Source: Bacillota bacterium
GTDB taxonomy: Bacteria > Bacillota > Clostridia > Lachnospirales > Lachnospiraceae
NCBI GenBank assembly: GCA_023457255.1
Contig: JAEWMB010000017.1
Location: 33,060 to 97,059 of the forward strand
Reading direction: 5' to 3'
DNA length: 64,000 bases
Shown: positions 28,103 to 37,858 of the stretch, piece by piece
Position numbering within the stretch: position 1 is the first letter of the stretch
How the letters are laid out: each line of letters opens with the position of its first letter
Notes under the pieces: generated by a model
Database searches by the model: none
Seen by the model: the letters and a program-made list of their open reading frames with translations, nothing else
Told to the model about the DNA's origin: nothing
Translations under genes and position numbers: made by a program

Positions 28103-28748
28103 GAAAAAGTCAACAATAATAAAGGATGCGATTGCATTATTTGCAATTACCTTAGTGGCGGCGGTTGCTCTTGGTTTTGTATATGAAATTACAAAGGGAC
28201 CAATAGCAGAGGCAGAAGCAAAGGCGAAGGCAGAAGCATATAAGATGGTTTTTACAGAGGCTAAATTAGTAGATGATAAGAATGAAGATGTGAATGCCCG
28301 TGTTGATTCCTCACAAGAGTTTTTATCTTCTCGTGGCTTTCCTTCAAGTACAATCAATGAAGTATGTATTGCAAAGGATGAGGCCGGCAATGCGCTGGGC
28401 TTTGTTATGACCTTAACCTCCCGGGAAGGATACGGCGGAGATATCAAATTTACGATGGGTGTAAAAGTGGATGGAACCGTAACAGCGATAGAAATTATTG
28501 GTATGAATGAAACACAAGGTCTTGGAGCAAAGGCAAATGATGAGAGCTTTAAAGGACAGTATTCTGATAAAAATGTAGATGCCTTTGAAGTAATCAAAGC
28601 AATTGAAAGCAAGACGAGTGATAATCAAATCAATGCCATCAGCGGCGCAACGATCACAAGTGATGCAGTAACAGGAACGGTGAATGCGGGTCTTGCCTTT
28701 GTGAAGGATTTATTAGAGAATGGTGTAGGGGGTGTGACTCATGAGTAA
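28092..28748 (+). CDS. rnfG: Rnf complex subunit G (covalent FMN subunit)
   Basis: The 218-residue protein has one N-terminal membrane helix (about 13-32) and an extracytoplasmic FMN-binding domain. The flavinylation motif SGAT is at 184-187 (AISGATITSDAV), where FMN is attached through the threonine. The start is a TTG with AGGAGGT seven bases upstream, lying inside the end of rnfD, an 11-base overlap that couples translation. Confidence 0.95.
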   Translation: MQNKKKSTIIKDAIALFAITLVAAVALGFVYEITKGPIAEAEAKAKAEAYKMVFTEAKLVDDKNEDVNARVDSSQEFLSSRGFPSSTINEVCIAKDEAGNALGFVMTLTSREGYGGDIKFTMGVKVDGTVTAIEIIGMNETQGLGAKANDESFKGQYSDKNVDAFEVIKAIESKTSDNQINAISGATITSDAVTGTVNAGLAFVKDLLENGVGGVTHE

Positions 28749-29514
28749 AGCGTTAGAACGTATTTATAACGGTGCAATTAAAGAAAATCCTACGTTTGTC
28801 TTAATGCTTGGTATGTGCCCGACTCTTGCGGTTACAACTTCAGCAATCAATGGCGTGGGTATGGGGCTTACGACAACAGCAGTTCTTATCATGTCAAACA
28901 TGCTAATTTCTATGCTTCGTAAAGTGATTCCGGATAAAGTGAGAATGCCGGCATTTATCGTAGTGGTAGCTTCCTTTGTTACCATCGTGCAGTTATTGTT
29001 ACAAGCTTATATTCCGGTATTAAACGATTCTCTGGGTATCTATATCCCATTAATCGTTGTTAACTGCATTATCCTTGGCAGAGCTGAGGCTTATGCATCT
29101 AAGTTCCCGGTATTTCCTTCTATCTTTGATGGTGTTGGTATGGGGCTGGGATTTACCATCGGATTAACTTTAATTGGTCTGTTCCGTGAGTTGCTTGGAG
29201 CAGGGACAATCTTTGGTCTCACTGTAATGCCGGATAACTACGAACCCTTTTCTATCTTCGTATTGGCACCGGGTGCATTCTTCGTACTTTCGATGTTAAC
29301 TGCACTTCAAAATAAGCTAAAGTTAAAATCTGCGACAAACGTTCCGCAAGCAGATAAACTTGCATGCGGCGGTAACTGCGGCAGTTGCAGCGGCAGTGCA
29401 TGCCATAGCAACCATGAGATGCTTGAGGCCGTAAAGGAAGAAGCAGCTTTAAAATCGGCAGCTGCAAAAAAAGCTCAGGCAAGAGAAGCAGCTAATCAGG
29501 CTGAGAAGGAATAG
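28741..29514 (+). CDS. rnfE: Rnf complex subunit E with a Cys-rich C-terminal extension
   Basis: The 257-residue membrane protein has six predicted helices in the first ~195 residues, as usual for RnfE/RnfA, which together hold an iron site in the membrane. After the last helix comes a cytosolic tail of about 55 residues with CGGNCGSCSGSACH and then an Ala/Lys/Glu helix (EEAALKSAAAKKAQAREAANQAEKE). RnfE proteins of about 200-230 residues usually lack this. The tail might bind a metal or cluster. The ATG overlaps the end of rnfG by eight bases. Confidence 0.94.
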   Translation: MSKALERIYNGAIKENPTFVLMLGMCPTLAVTTSAINGVGMGLTTTAVLIMSNMLISMLRKVIPDKVRMPAFIVVVASFVTIVQLLLQAYIPVLNDSLGIYIPLIVVNCIILGRAEAYASKFPVFPSIFDGVGMGLGFTIGLTLIGLFRELLGAGTIFGLTVMPDNYEPFSIFVLAPGAFFVLSMLTALQNKLKLKSATNVPQADKLACGGNCGSCSGSACHSNHEMLEAVKEEAALKSAAAKKAQAREAANQAEKE

Positions 29515-29528
29515 GAGGAGAGATTAAG

Positions 29529-30104
29529 ATGAAAGAATTATTACTAGTGCTTATTGCAGCAGCGCTCGTGAATAACGTAGTTTTAAGTCGTTTCCTCGGC
29601 TTATGTCCGTTTCTCGGCGTTTCTAAAAAAATCAGTACGGCGGCAGGTATGGGTGGAGCAGTTATCTTTGTTATCACCGTAGCTTCCGCATTATGCAGTA
29701 TCATCTATGATACAGTTTTGGTTCCGCTTGACTTAAAATATATGAATACGATTGTATTTATTATTTTAATTGCAGCCTTAGTTCAGTTAATTGAAATGTT
29801 CTTAAAGAAGTTCTCACCAGGTTTATACAATGCACTTGGTGTGTACCTTCCGTTAATCACAACAAACTGTGCAGTTCTTGGTGTGGCTATCGATAATGTT
29901 CAGAGGGGAAATGGCTTTGTAACTAGTGTTGTTTATGGTGCCGGAACTGCAATTGGTTTCTTAATTGCAATTGTTATTATGGCAGGTGTCAGAGAGCGAA
30001 TTGAGCATAACAATATCACAAAATCCTTTCAAGGTTCTCCAATTGTGCTGATAACAGCAGGATTGATGTCCATTGCCTTTATGGGATTTGCTGGATTGTT
30101 ATAG
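29529..30104 (+). CDS. rnfA: Rnf complex subunit A
   Basis: This 191-residue, six-helix membrane subunit is homologous to RnfE but inserted with opposite topology. The half-helix signatures NNVVLSRFLGLCPFLGVSKK and LPLITTNCAVLGVAI contain the cysteines that bind the intramembrane iron cluster together with RnfE. AGGAGG lies upstream, 14 bases after rnfE. Confidence 0.96.
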   Translation: MKELLLVLIAAALVNNVVLSRFLGLCPFLGVSKKISTAAGMGGAVIFVITVASALCSIIYDTVLVPLDLKYMNTIVFIILIAALVQLIEMFLKKFSPGLYNALGVYLPLITTNCAVLGVAIDNVQRGNGFVTSVVYGAGTAIGFLIAIVIMAGVRERIEHNNITKSFQGSPIVLITAGLMSIAFMGFAGLL

Positions 30105-30120
30105 GATAGGGGGAAAGAGC

Positions 30121-30969
30121 ATGACAAATTTAGCATTATATAACCTCTTATCTCATACCGGTGTACTTGCAATCAGCGTGCAAGGACTAATCACAGCAGC
30201 AGCTATCGTTGGTGGTGTTGGTTTGATCATCGGTATTCTTCTTGGAATTGCAGCCAAGGTGTTTGAGGTTGAGGTAGACGAGCGAGAGTTAATAGTTAGG
30301 GATTTGCTGCCTGGTAATAACTGTGGTGGTTGTGGATATCCCGGCTGTGATGGATTGGCAAAAGCAATTGCCGCCGGCGAAGCGCCGGTGAGCGGATGTC
30401 CTGTTGCAAACGCTGAAATTCACGCAAAAATCGGTGAAGTAATGGGTACGGAAGCAGCCGTTAGCGAACGAAATGTTGCATTCGTAAAATGTAATGGTAC
30501 TTGTGACAAAACAACCGTGAAGTATCACTATACCGGTATACCGGATTGTAAGAAGCTTGCAGCGGTACCTGGAAATGGTGAAAAGACTTGCAGTTATGGC
30601 TGTATGGGCTATGGTAGCTGCGTACGTGTCTGTGCTTTTGATGCAATTCATGTTGTGAATGGCGTTGCTGTAGTAGACAAGGAAAAATGTGTCGCATGTG
30701 GAAAATGTATTACGGAGTGTCCAAACAACCTAATTGAGTTTGTTCCGGTAAGTTCTACCTGCAAGGTACAATGCAACTCCAAAGATAAAGGTAAAGATGT
30801 AAATGCTGCATGCAGTGTCGGATGTATTGCATGCATGATGTGTGTGAAGGTATGTGAAAGCAAAGCCGTAACTGTAAATAATAATCTTGCCCATATTGAT
30901 TATTCTAAGTGCACGCACTGTGGTAAGTGTGCTGAAAAGTGTCCAAGAAAAATTATTACCGTTGCATAA
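30121..30969 (+). CDS. rnfB: Rnf complex subunit B (polyferredoxin)
   Basis: The 282-residue subunit has an N-terminal membrane helix (about 20-45), the domain with GNNCGGCGYPGCDGLA…GCPV for one [4Fe-4S] cluster, and several further motifs: CSYGCMGYGSCVRVC, CVACGKCITECP, CSVGCIACMMCVKVC and CTHCGKCAEKCP. It is the entry point for electrons from ferredoxin. The ATG at 30121 with GGGGG upstream is preferred over an open frame from 30073. Last gene of the operon; no clear terminator follows. Confidence 0.95.
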   Translation: MTNLALYNLLSHTGVLAISVQGLITAAAIVGGVGLIIGILLGIAAKVFEVEVDERELIVRDLLPGNNCGGCGYPGCDGLAKAIAAGEAPVSGCPVANAEIHAKIGEVMGTEAAVSERNVAFVKCNGTCDKTTVKYHYTGIPDCKKLAAVPGNGEKTCSYGCMGYGSCVRVCAFDAIHVVNGVAVVDKEKCVACGKCITECPNNLIEFVPVSSTCKVQCNSKDKGKDVNAACSVGCIACMMCVKVCESKAVTVNNNLAHIDYSKCTHCGKCAEKCPRKIITVA

Positions 30970-31102
30970 TTCACTATGCTTCTGTGCTGTTTTTGCTTAG
31001 GGAAACGATTTATCTTCCAGCCTTACAGGAATAAAAAGCAAAAAATCAATTTTCAACATTTTGATTTATATGCATGCTAAAGTACGCAGATGGGAGTTTA
31101 TT

Positions 31103-31489
31103 ATGATTTGTAAAATTTGTGGAAGAACAGTACAAAATGAAGAAGCTAATTTTTGCGAGTATTGCGGTGCACCTTTTCGTCCGGAAATGGACAATATTAT
31201 CCATAATATGAGAGATACCCCTATTCAGGAAAAGCCGATGACAGTGGGGAACTGGCTTGCAATAATGCTGCTGGTTTTTATTCCTCTGATAGGACCATAT
31301 GTATTTCTGGCATTACTGTTTTTCTGGTCCTTTCATAAGTCGGTATCTGCAGCGAAGAAAAACTGGGCACGTGCCACTCTAATTGTTGCGCTTATCCTTG
31401 TTGCACTTCTTTTTATGCTGATAGGCATGACTGGCGGTGAAATACTATCAGACCCCAATGCTATCTTAAACTATATTTATGGGAAATAA
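31103..31489 (+). CDS. Zinc-ribbon membrane protein
   Basis: The 128-residue protein starts with a zinc ribbon (CKICGRTV … FCEYCGAPF), then has two hydrophobic helices (about 55-78 and 95-118). Such small proteins are common in Firmicutes and their function is unknown. GGGAG six bases upstream supports the ATG at 31103 over an ATG at 31061. It is followed by a strong terminator and may be its own unit. Confidence 0.7.
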   Translation: MICKICGRTVQNEEANFCEYCGAPFRPEMDNIIHNMRDTPIQEKPMTVGNWLAIMLLVFIPLIGPYVFLALLFFWSFHKSVSAAKKNWARATLIVALILVALLFMLIGMTGGEILSDPNAILNYIYGK

Positions 31490-31534
31490 AAATTAATTAG
31501 CTACCCTTATAAATTACATGATTTTCTCACAAAG

Positions 31535-31590
31535 GCCTTAGTTTGCTTACGATGCATTATTTCGTAAGCCAATTAAGGCTTTTACTTATT
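31535..31590 (+). terminator. Long-stem terminator after the zinc-ribbon gene
   Basis: GCCTTAGTTTGCTTACGA (31535-31552) pairs with TCGTAAGCCAATTAAGGC (31562-31579) with a few internal mismatches, followed by TTTTACTTATT. Confidence 0.8.
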
Positions 31591-31742
31591 AGCGTCCTCA
31601 CATCTTTTCATGATTTTAGCCTATGTGACCTATAAGAATATCTAATTATTTAGGATTACACAGATGATTTTCATGGGTTTTTTTGTGTGAAAACATCTCG
31701 TATAATAGGATTGACTTAATAGGAAGGTTGGAGGTTAAATCG

Positions 31743-34094
31743 TTGAATCATAAATTATGGTATACAAAACCTGCATTAGAATTTAAAAATGGGCTTCCCA
31801 TAGGTACTGGCAGGCTTGCCGGAATGGTACTTGGCGGTATTGAACAGGAGCGAATCGTGTTAAACCATGAATGGTTATGCGTAGGCAGGAATCGGAACAG
31901 AAAAAACGAGGACCGCTCACATTATCTCGCTGAGGTAAGAGAGTTATTACGTAAAGAAAAATACGAAGAAGCGACCCTGCTGGCAAATGAGGCATGGGGA
32001 GGAAACGGAGGAATCAGTGGACATCAGACGAAGGAGGATCCCTACCAACCTGCCGGAGAGCTTTGTTTTTGCTTAGAACAAGGAGAAGTGCAAAACTATA
32101 AGAGAGAACTAAATCTTGAGAAAGCAAGAGCTAAGGTAAGTTATGATACTTCCGATCATCGTTATATTACCAGAACGATCATCGGAGACTTAATTCATGA
32201 CTGTATTGTCATAAGAGTTTATGCGAGAGAAGAGTTATTAAGCGGCGATTTCTGGTTACAAAGAGAGTACGATGAGCGCTGTAAGATTTCCTATGATTTT
32301 GGAAACGCTACCATTGTAATGCATGGTGAGTTTTACGGCGGAATGAAGTTTTGCGTAAAAGCAGACTTTAAACTTAAAGATGGAACAATTACTCAATTGC
32401 CTAATAACCGGATAAGGGTCAAGGATGCAAGAGAGATACTTATTTTTCTAAATATCGGTACTGATGCTAAGGGAGAATCACCACTTGAGGAATGCAGAAA
32501 ATTTACGATTCCGGTGAAGTCATGGGCAAGAATATATAAGGATAATATACTAGAGCACGAAGAACATTATGGAAGACTTCATTTTCATATTAATGAAGAG
32601 GTGCCGGAGATACCAACCGATGAGAGAATCCGTGCATATCGGGCCGGCGGAGATGATGTAACCCTTCCGGTATTGTATTTCAATTATGGACGCTACCTAT
32701 TGTGTGCTTCGTCTGCAAATGGAGAACTTCCTGCTAATCTGCAGGGAAAGTGGTGCGAGGAATTATCTCCCGCCTGGGATTGTGATTATCACAATGATGT
32801 TAATTTGCAGATGAATTATTGGCCGGCGGAAAGCGGGCATCTGGAGGAATATACGGAAGCATTATTTGCTTATTTGGAAAAAATGCTTCCACATGGGAAA
32901 GATGCTGCAAAAAAATTATTTAACTGTAATGGCATCTGGCTTCCGTTATCCTCTGACGTGTGGGGGCTTGCTACTCCGGAAACTTATGGCTGGTCTGTAT
33001 GGGTCGGTGTAAGTGCTTGGCTTGCACAGCATTTTTGGTGGCATTATGAATATGGACAGGACTTAGAGTTTTTGGAGGAAAGAGCATATCCGTTCATGAA
33101 AGAAGTTGCTGCTTTCTATGAGGATTTTCTGGTAAAGGATGAGCATGGAATTTATCAGGTGATGCCTTCTCAGTCACCAGAGAATCGATTTGCCGGCGGC
33201 GGAGAGTATCCTGTTACGATCTGTGTTTCTTCTACGGTGGATATTGAGTTAATCACTGATTTATTAACTCATACGATAAAAGCAGCAAAGTTATTACGCA
33301 TAGACGCTTCTCGCATAAAGCGGTGGGAGGAAATCCTTGAGAATTTACCAAAGTTGCAGATAGGAAGTAAAGGCCAGCTTTTGGAATGGAATAAGGAATT
33401 TGAAGAAGTTGAGCCAAGCCATCGCCATGTATCTCATTTATTTGCAGTATATCCGGGAGAACAGATTAATGAGGAACGGACGCCGGATCTTTATCTGGCG
33501 GCTAGAACTTCCTTAGAATTGCGATTGGCAGCAGGAGGAGCATATACGGGATGGAGCCGTGCTTGGACAGCCTGTCTTTACGCCAGATTTCATGAAGGAG
33601 ACTTGGCGTTGGAACATTTGAGAGCCTTAATCGGGGATTTTGCCACTGATAGTTTGCTGGATTTACATCCGCCGAAAATATTTCAGATTGATGGTAATTT
33701 TGGAGGGACTGCTGCAATCTTAGAGATGCTATTGCAAAGCTATTATGAGGAAATTGAGTTTCTTCCGGCGCTTCCTGGCGTTTGGAGGAGCGGTAAGATT
33801 ACAGGCATGAGAGCAAGAGGCGGCTTTACCGTTGATATGGAATGGAATGACGGGGAGCTGACCAAGGCGAGGATTTGCTCCTTAACGGACCGCACCTGCT
33901 GCATTAAAGCAGATCGATATACCTACGGTATTAAGGATAGTTGGGGGAATAATGTGGAGCTGCAGGAAGAAAACATTTCAGATAACCCTGAAGATACGGA
34001 AAACCAAGAAACTGCTCCACTAAGTCATAAGAAGGTTACTTTCCCTATGATTAGAGACAGAATCTATATCGTATCCGTTTCTAAGCTATCCTAA
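31743..34094 (+). CDS. Alpha-L-fucosidase, glycoside hydrolase family 95
   Basis: The 783-residue enzyme has the GH95 layout: an N-terminal beta-sandwich opening with LWYTKPALEFKNGLPIGTGRLAGMV, then an (alpha/alpha)6 barrel with HNDVNLQMNYWPAESGHLEEY (350-370), SQSPENRF (around 480) and FQIDGNFGGTAAILEMLLQS (around 650), and a beta-rich end. GH95 inverting enzymes remove alpha-1,2-linked L-fucose (some remove L-galactose), for example from xyloglucan side chains. There is no signal peptide. A TTG at 31743 with GGAGGT seven bases upstream is the likely start, although the frame is open from 31683. Neighbouring GH31, GH3 and importer genes fit xyloglucan oligosaccharides. Confidence 0.92.
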   Translation: MNHKLWYTKPALEFKNGLPIGTGRLAGMVLGGIEQERIVLNHEWLCVGRNRNRKNEDRSHYLAEVRELLRKEKYEEATLLANEAWGGNGGISGHQTKEDPYQPAGELCFCLEQGEVQNYKRELNLEKARAKVSYDTSDHRYITRTIIGDLIHDCIVIRVYAREELLSGDFWLQREYDERCKISYDFGNATIVMHGEFYGGMKFCVKADFKLKDGTITQLPNNRIRVKDAREILIFLNIGTDAKGESPLEECRKFTIPVKSWARIYKDNILEHEEHYGRLHFHINEEVPEIPTDERIRAYRAGGDDVTLPVLYFNYGRYLLCASSANGELPANLQGKWCEELSPAWDCDYHNDVNLQMNYWPAESGHLEEYTEALFAYLEKMLPHGKDAAKKLFNCNGIWLPLSSDVWGLATPETYGWSVWVGVSAWLAQHFWWHYEYGQDLEFLEERAYPFMKEVAAFYEDFLVKDEHGIYQVMPSQSPENRFAGGGEYPVTICVSSTVDIELITDLLTHTIKAAKLLRIDASRIKRWEEILENLPKLQIGSKGQLLEWNKEFEEVEPSHRHVSHLFAVYPGEQINEERTPDLYLAARTSLELRLAAGGAYTGWSRAWTACLYARFHEGDLALEHLRALIGDFATDSLLDLHPPKIFQIDGNFGGTAAILEMLLQSYYEEIEFLPALPGVWRSGKITGMRARGGFTVDMEWNDGELTKARICSLTDRTCCIKADRYTYGIKDSWGNNVELQEENISDNPEDTENQETAPLSHKKVTFPMIRDRIYIVSVSKLS

Positions 34095-34287
34095 GCTATC
34101 ATAGAGTTTTGACGAGGCGGATTCCTCACTTGTAGAACTTCTAAAATAATGATACTATGGAATTAGGTTGAAATTGTCATTTTTTAACCTGTCCAAGAAG
34201 TATCTTGTTTTGGAAGTTCTATTCTTATATTCGTTTTAGGGGCTTGCATACCAATTGTGAAATTCTAATAGCGCTTAGGGGGCATTG

Positions 34288-36069
34288 ATGAAAAGAATCA
34301 AAAACATTTGGCGGAGACTATTACATATCAAATTACGGGAAAAATTATTTCTTGTTTTTTTTATTGGCTGTATCATTCCTTTTTTTTGTATCACCTTATA
34401 TTTAAATTCGGGAACCAGAATGCTCTTAATTGAGCAGTCAAAAGAAGCAGAATTATCGGAGCTTCAATTAATTGCAAACGGGCTGAAAGATAATATGCGT
34501 GTGTTAACAGATATATCGAAGCGCTTTTATTTTGATGAAGAATTAGAGAATATAGCCTTCACTCAATTTGCGGACTATACCGATATTGTGGATGCTTATA
34601 AAAAATATACGACCTTCTTTGATTATTTACAGTATTATTATCAGGAAATATGGAAGTTTAGTATGTACATAAATAATGACACCCTTTCAAATACTTCAGT
34701 GTTTATTGTTGCAGACGAAGAGATTCAAAGTAAACCATGGTATCAAAAAGCCATCGCGGAGAATGGCAGAGTAACCTGGTCGCAGGAAGTCGGTGTAATA
34801 ACACAAAAGAGTAACCTAAAGCTTTCCCGCTTGCTTCGAACAAAAGAAGGCAGGGAAGTTGGCGTTCTCTCTATCTATATGCATAACAAACGGTCACAGC
34901 TTCAAATTACGGATCGGGGAGCCCTAACGATGCTGATTCTGGATGAAGGGGAACTGGTTCATAGCAATGGAGGCAGGGAAATGGATTACTTTTCTCTTCG
35001 TGACGAGATTGAATCCATGCAGCAAACGGGTTCTAAGAATATCATTTATCAGGGAAGAAAATGCTTTATGACGGTTATCTTGCTTCAGGCTCCGGAATCT
35101 GTTACTAAGTTTAAGGTGGTAAGTGTTTTACCCTATGATGATATCTTAAAAAATGCAAATGAACGAAGCCGCAGCAGTACGATATTGATGATATTTAGTT
35201 TTATTATTTCCTTGATGCTAATCAGCTTATATTCTCAGGCTTTCAGCAGAAAAATTAATAGTTTTAAGGATCAGATGCACCGGGCGGCCAAAGGAAACTT
35301 CGATATTGCAAAAAAGATAGGCGGCCACGATGAAATTAGTGAACTCCATGAGGATTTAAATATCATGATCGCAAGTATCAATGGATTAATGGGAAAAATC
35401 ATTGAGGAACAGGTGCAAAAGGAGCAGTTAAATTCAAGGCAAAAGGATGTGGAGTTTAAGATGCTTGCCAGTCAGATTAATCCGCATTTTCTTTATAATA
35501 CACTTGAAACAATTCGTATGAAAGCAAGGACAAATGGACAGTACGAGATTGAAGAGCTGGTAAAGATGTTAGCAAAAATTATGCGTAGAAATATTCAAGT
35601 AAGGGATCACCTTGTCACATTTCGTTCGGAACTTGAATTAGTAGAGTATTATCTAAAGATTCAAAGCTATCGTTTTGGTGAACGAATCCACTATCAGATA
35701 GAGCTGCATTATGACATTACGGATGAAAGGATTATGCCGCTTATCATTCAGCCTATTGTTGAGAATGCATTTGTTCATGGGTTAGAGATGAAGGATGGAA
35801 ATGGTTTGCTTCGAATTATCGTTGAAAAAACAGATCGATGCAGGATTTATGTCATCGATGACGGTGTCGGTATTGAGCCGGATAAGTTAGAGGAATTAAT
35901 GGATAGTCTTAACAATTTTGAGAGACTTGATAAAACTCATATTGGCTTAAGTAATGTAAATCAACGAATAAAACTCTTATATGGAGAGGAGTATGGTCTG
36001 ATAATTCAAAGTAAATGGATGGAAGGAACGACCGTAATCATTGAATTACCAAGAGACATAAGGAGGTAG
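34288..36069 (+). CDS. Sensor histidine kinase, YesM family
   Basis: The 593-residue membrane kinase has a helix near 17-38, an extracytoplasmic sensor of about 250 residues, a second helix near 290-310, a HAMP linker, the phosphoacceptor histidine in INPHFLYNTLETIR (His_kinase type), and the ATP-binding domain with QPIVENAFVHGLE (N box) and DDGVGIEPDKLEELM. It probably senses an extracellular sugar or the loaded binding protein and phosphorylates the response regulator encoded eight bases downstream. The ATG at 34288 has TAGGGGG upstream; a TTG one codon earlier is less likely. Confidence 0.92.
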   Translation: MKRIKNIWRRLLHIKLREKLFLVFFIGCIIPFFCITLYLNSGTRMLLIEQSKEAELSELQLIANGLKDNMRVLTDISKRFYFDEELENIAFTQFADYTDIVDAYKKYTTFFDYLQYYYQEIWKFSMYINNDTLSNTSVFIVADEEIQSKPWYQKAIAENGRVTWSQEVGVITQKSNLKLSRLLRTKEGREVGVLSIYMHNKRSQLQITDRGALTMLILDEGELVHSNGGREMDYFSLRDEIESMQQTGSKNIIYQGRKCFMTVILLQAPESVTKFKVVSVLPYDDILKNANERSRSSTILMIFSFIISLMLISLYSQAFSRKINSFKDQMHRAAKGNFDIAKKIGGHDEISELHEDLNIMIASINGLMGKIIEEQVQKEQLNSRQKDVEFKMLASQINPHFLYNTLETIRMKARTNGQYEIEELVKMLAKIMRRNIQVRDHLVTFRSELELVEYYLKIQSYRFGERIHYQIELHYDITDERIMPLIIQPIVENAFVHGLEMKDGNGLLRIIVEKTDRCRIYVIDDGVGIEPDKLEELMDSLNNFERLDKTHIGLSNVNQRIKLLYGEEYGLIIQSKWMEGTTVIIELPRDIRR

Positions 36070-36077
36070 GACTTGCC

Positions 36078-37610
36078 ATGTATCAGCTAATGATTATTGA
36101 TGATGAACCAATTGTACGTACCGGAATTAAAGATTTAATTCCTTGGGAAGATTATCAGTTTGATGTTTGCGCAGAGGGTCTTGATGGGAAAGATGGGTTA
36201 AAAAAGATCATGGAATACATGCCTGATTTGGTGCTGGTTGATGTTAAGATGCCCGGTATGAGCGGGATAGAATTAATACAAGAAGCAAAAAAAAGAGGAT
36301 TTGAAGGTAAGTTTATCATACTAACCGGATATTCGGATTTCGAATTCGCGAAGCAGGCGGTTTCCTTGGGTGTAAGAGCATATTTATTAAAGCCGATTGA
36401 TGAAGAGGAGTTAATGACTAATGTAGAGGAGGTACTTGCGGAATTAGAGGCGAAGAAAAACCGTGATGATTACTTTACAAAAAGCGAATTGATTGCAAGA
36501 CAAGAGGTGATTCGAAGAATTCTGCTCCCGAATAATGGCTCCGAGGAACTGAAAAGGGATATGAGACTATATGGATTAGAGTTTAAGTATGATTGCTTTT
36601 GCTGTGCAGTTGTTTCAATGAAAAACAAAGAGAATTCACAGCCTCCAAGTGAGGAATGCCTAAATGCTTTGACAAAAGATATGAATCAGCTAGAACGAAT
36701 CTTCATGGATGAGAATATCGTATTACTTTGTAAGGACTATACATTTGCAGAGGCAGCGAAACATCTCGAAAGGAATATAGGGCGTATGGAAGGAAAGCAG
36801 GTGGAGATTCCTTTTGTTTTTCTTGGACATACGGTAAAACAATGGCAGGATATCCAATTTTCCTATGAAAGTGCGAGATTTTTCTGGGAACATCGATTTT
36901 TATATAATAATCAGCGTGTAATTACGATTGATATGCCGGAAAGCGTGGGGCAAATTACAGTAGACCGTATCTTAGACCAGCTGGGCAACTATGTTGATAT
37001 CGGGGACGAAGACGGAATTGAACATACAATGAATGAATTGAAAGAGTATGCTAGAACTAGTTTGTTAAAAGAGTCGGATATCAAGCTCTTAGTAGCACAT
37101 TACTTAATATTGCTGCATAACCGTCTTTTATTAAAGTATGATCAAAAGAAATCGGAATTCCCAAGTTTAAATCAGCTTCGGGAGCAGATTAAAAACTGTA
37201 ATAGTATTGACAGTCTGATACAGAAAGCGATTGTATTTTGTAAGCTGATGAGTGAAATAGTGGCTGGTTCTACTTCCGGAAATATAGCCAAACGTGTCTA
37301 TGCTTATATGGAGAAGAACTTTGATAAAGATTTAAAACTTGAAAATATAGCAAAGACTTTTAACTACAACAGTGCTTATCTGGGTAAGTTATTTAAAAAG
37401 GAAATGGGGGAAGGATTTAATAACATTCTGGATTTTATTCGAATTGAAAATGCAAAAAAGTTATTGCTGGAGCAGGATTTAAAAGTATACCAGGTATCCG
37501 AAAAAGTAGGTTTTAGCAATATTGATTACTTCTACAACAAGTTTAAAAAGCATGTCGGATTAAGTCCAAAGGAATTCCAAAAGAAAAAACCGGGAAGAGA
37601 GGAAAGGTAA
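36078..37610 (+). CDS. AraC-type response regulator, YesN family
   Basis: The 510-residue regulator has a receiver domain (residues 1-120) with the acidic pair in IIDDEP, phosphoacceptor D55 in LVDVKMPG and K105 in LLKPID. A central region of about 270 residues is followed by an AraC double helix-turn-helix at the C-terminus (KVGFSNIDYFYNKFKKHVGLSPKEFQ). Together with the upstream kinase it should activate the neighbouring importer, GH31 and GH3 genes in response to a sugar. AGGAGG at the end of the kinase gene provides its ribosome site. Confidence 0.93.
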   Translation: MYQLMIIDDEPIVRTGIKDLIPWEDYQFDVCAEGLDGKDGLKKIMEYMPDLVLVDVKMPGMSGIELIQEAKKRGFEGKFIILTGYSDFEFAKQAVSLGVRAYLLKPIDEEELMTNVEEVLAELEAKKNRDDYFTKSELIARQEVIRRILLPNNGSEELKRDMRLYGLEFKYDCFCCAVVSMKNKENSQPPSEECLNALTKDMNQLERIFMDENIVLLCKDYTFAEAAKHLERNIGRMEGKQVEIPFVFLGHTVKQWQDIQFSYESARFFWEHRFLYNNQRVITIDMPESVGQITVDRILDQLGNYVDIGDEDGIEHTMNELKEYARTSLLKESDIKLLVAHYLILLHNRLLLKYDQKKSEFPSLNQLREQIKNCNSIDSLIQKAIVFCKLMSEIVAGSTSGNIAKRVYAYMEKNFDKDLKLENIAKTFNYNSAYLGKLFKKEMGEGFNNILDFIRIENAKKLLLEQDLKVYQVSEKVGFSNIDYFYNKFKKHVGLSPKEFQKKKPGREER

Positions 37611-37647
37611 AACCGATTACGGGTTATTGTCTTTTACCGGCTTATCT

Positions 37648-37733
37648 AGCTATGAATTATATAAGAGCAGTGCCATGAGATATTATGCATTCATGAAAAC
37701 GATTTCTTATAGCATAATTCATAGCTTTTTTTT
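37648..37733 (+). terminator. Terminator between the two-component and transporter genes
   Basis: AGCTATGAATTATATAAG (37648-37665) pairs with CTTATAGCATAATTCATAGCT (37706-37726) with a small bulge, followed by a long T-run. A near-CRE sequence (TGAAAACGATTTCT, 37694-37707) sits in the loop and touches the right arm. Confidence 0.75.
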
Positions 37734-37822
37734 GTTTTTTATAGTAAAAACTAGAGAAAATATATAAAAATTAAGGTATTTTTCACAAAAAATTATGGGT
37801 ATTTAATCTAAGGTTTCCTTAG

Positions 37823-37828
37823 TATAAT
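37823..37828 (+). promoter_or_regulatory. -10 element of the second sugar importer operon
   Basis: A perfect TATAAT lies 31 bases before the ATG of the permease gene, but no good -35 is found 16-18 bases upstream. That is usual for promoters which need an AraC-type activator, here probably the YesN-like regulator encoded just upstream. Confidence 0.5.
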
Positions 37829-37858
37829 AAAGTCATGATAACGAAGGGGGATTAGTTC

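Noticed and set aside
30289..30918. Several minus-strand open frames across rnfB
   Set aside because: They are antisense to a well-conserved polyferredoxin gene, lack ribosome sites and encode Cys/His/Thr-rich shadow translations.
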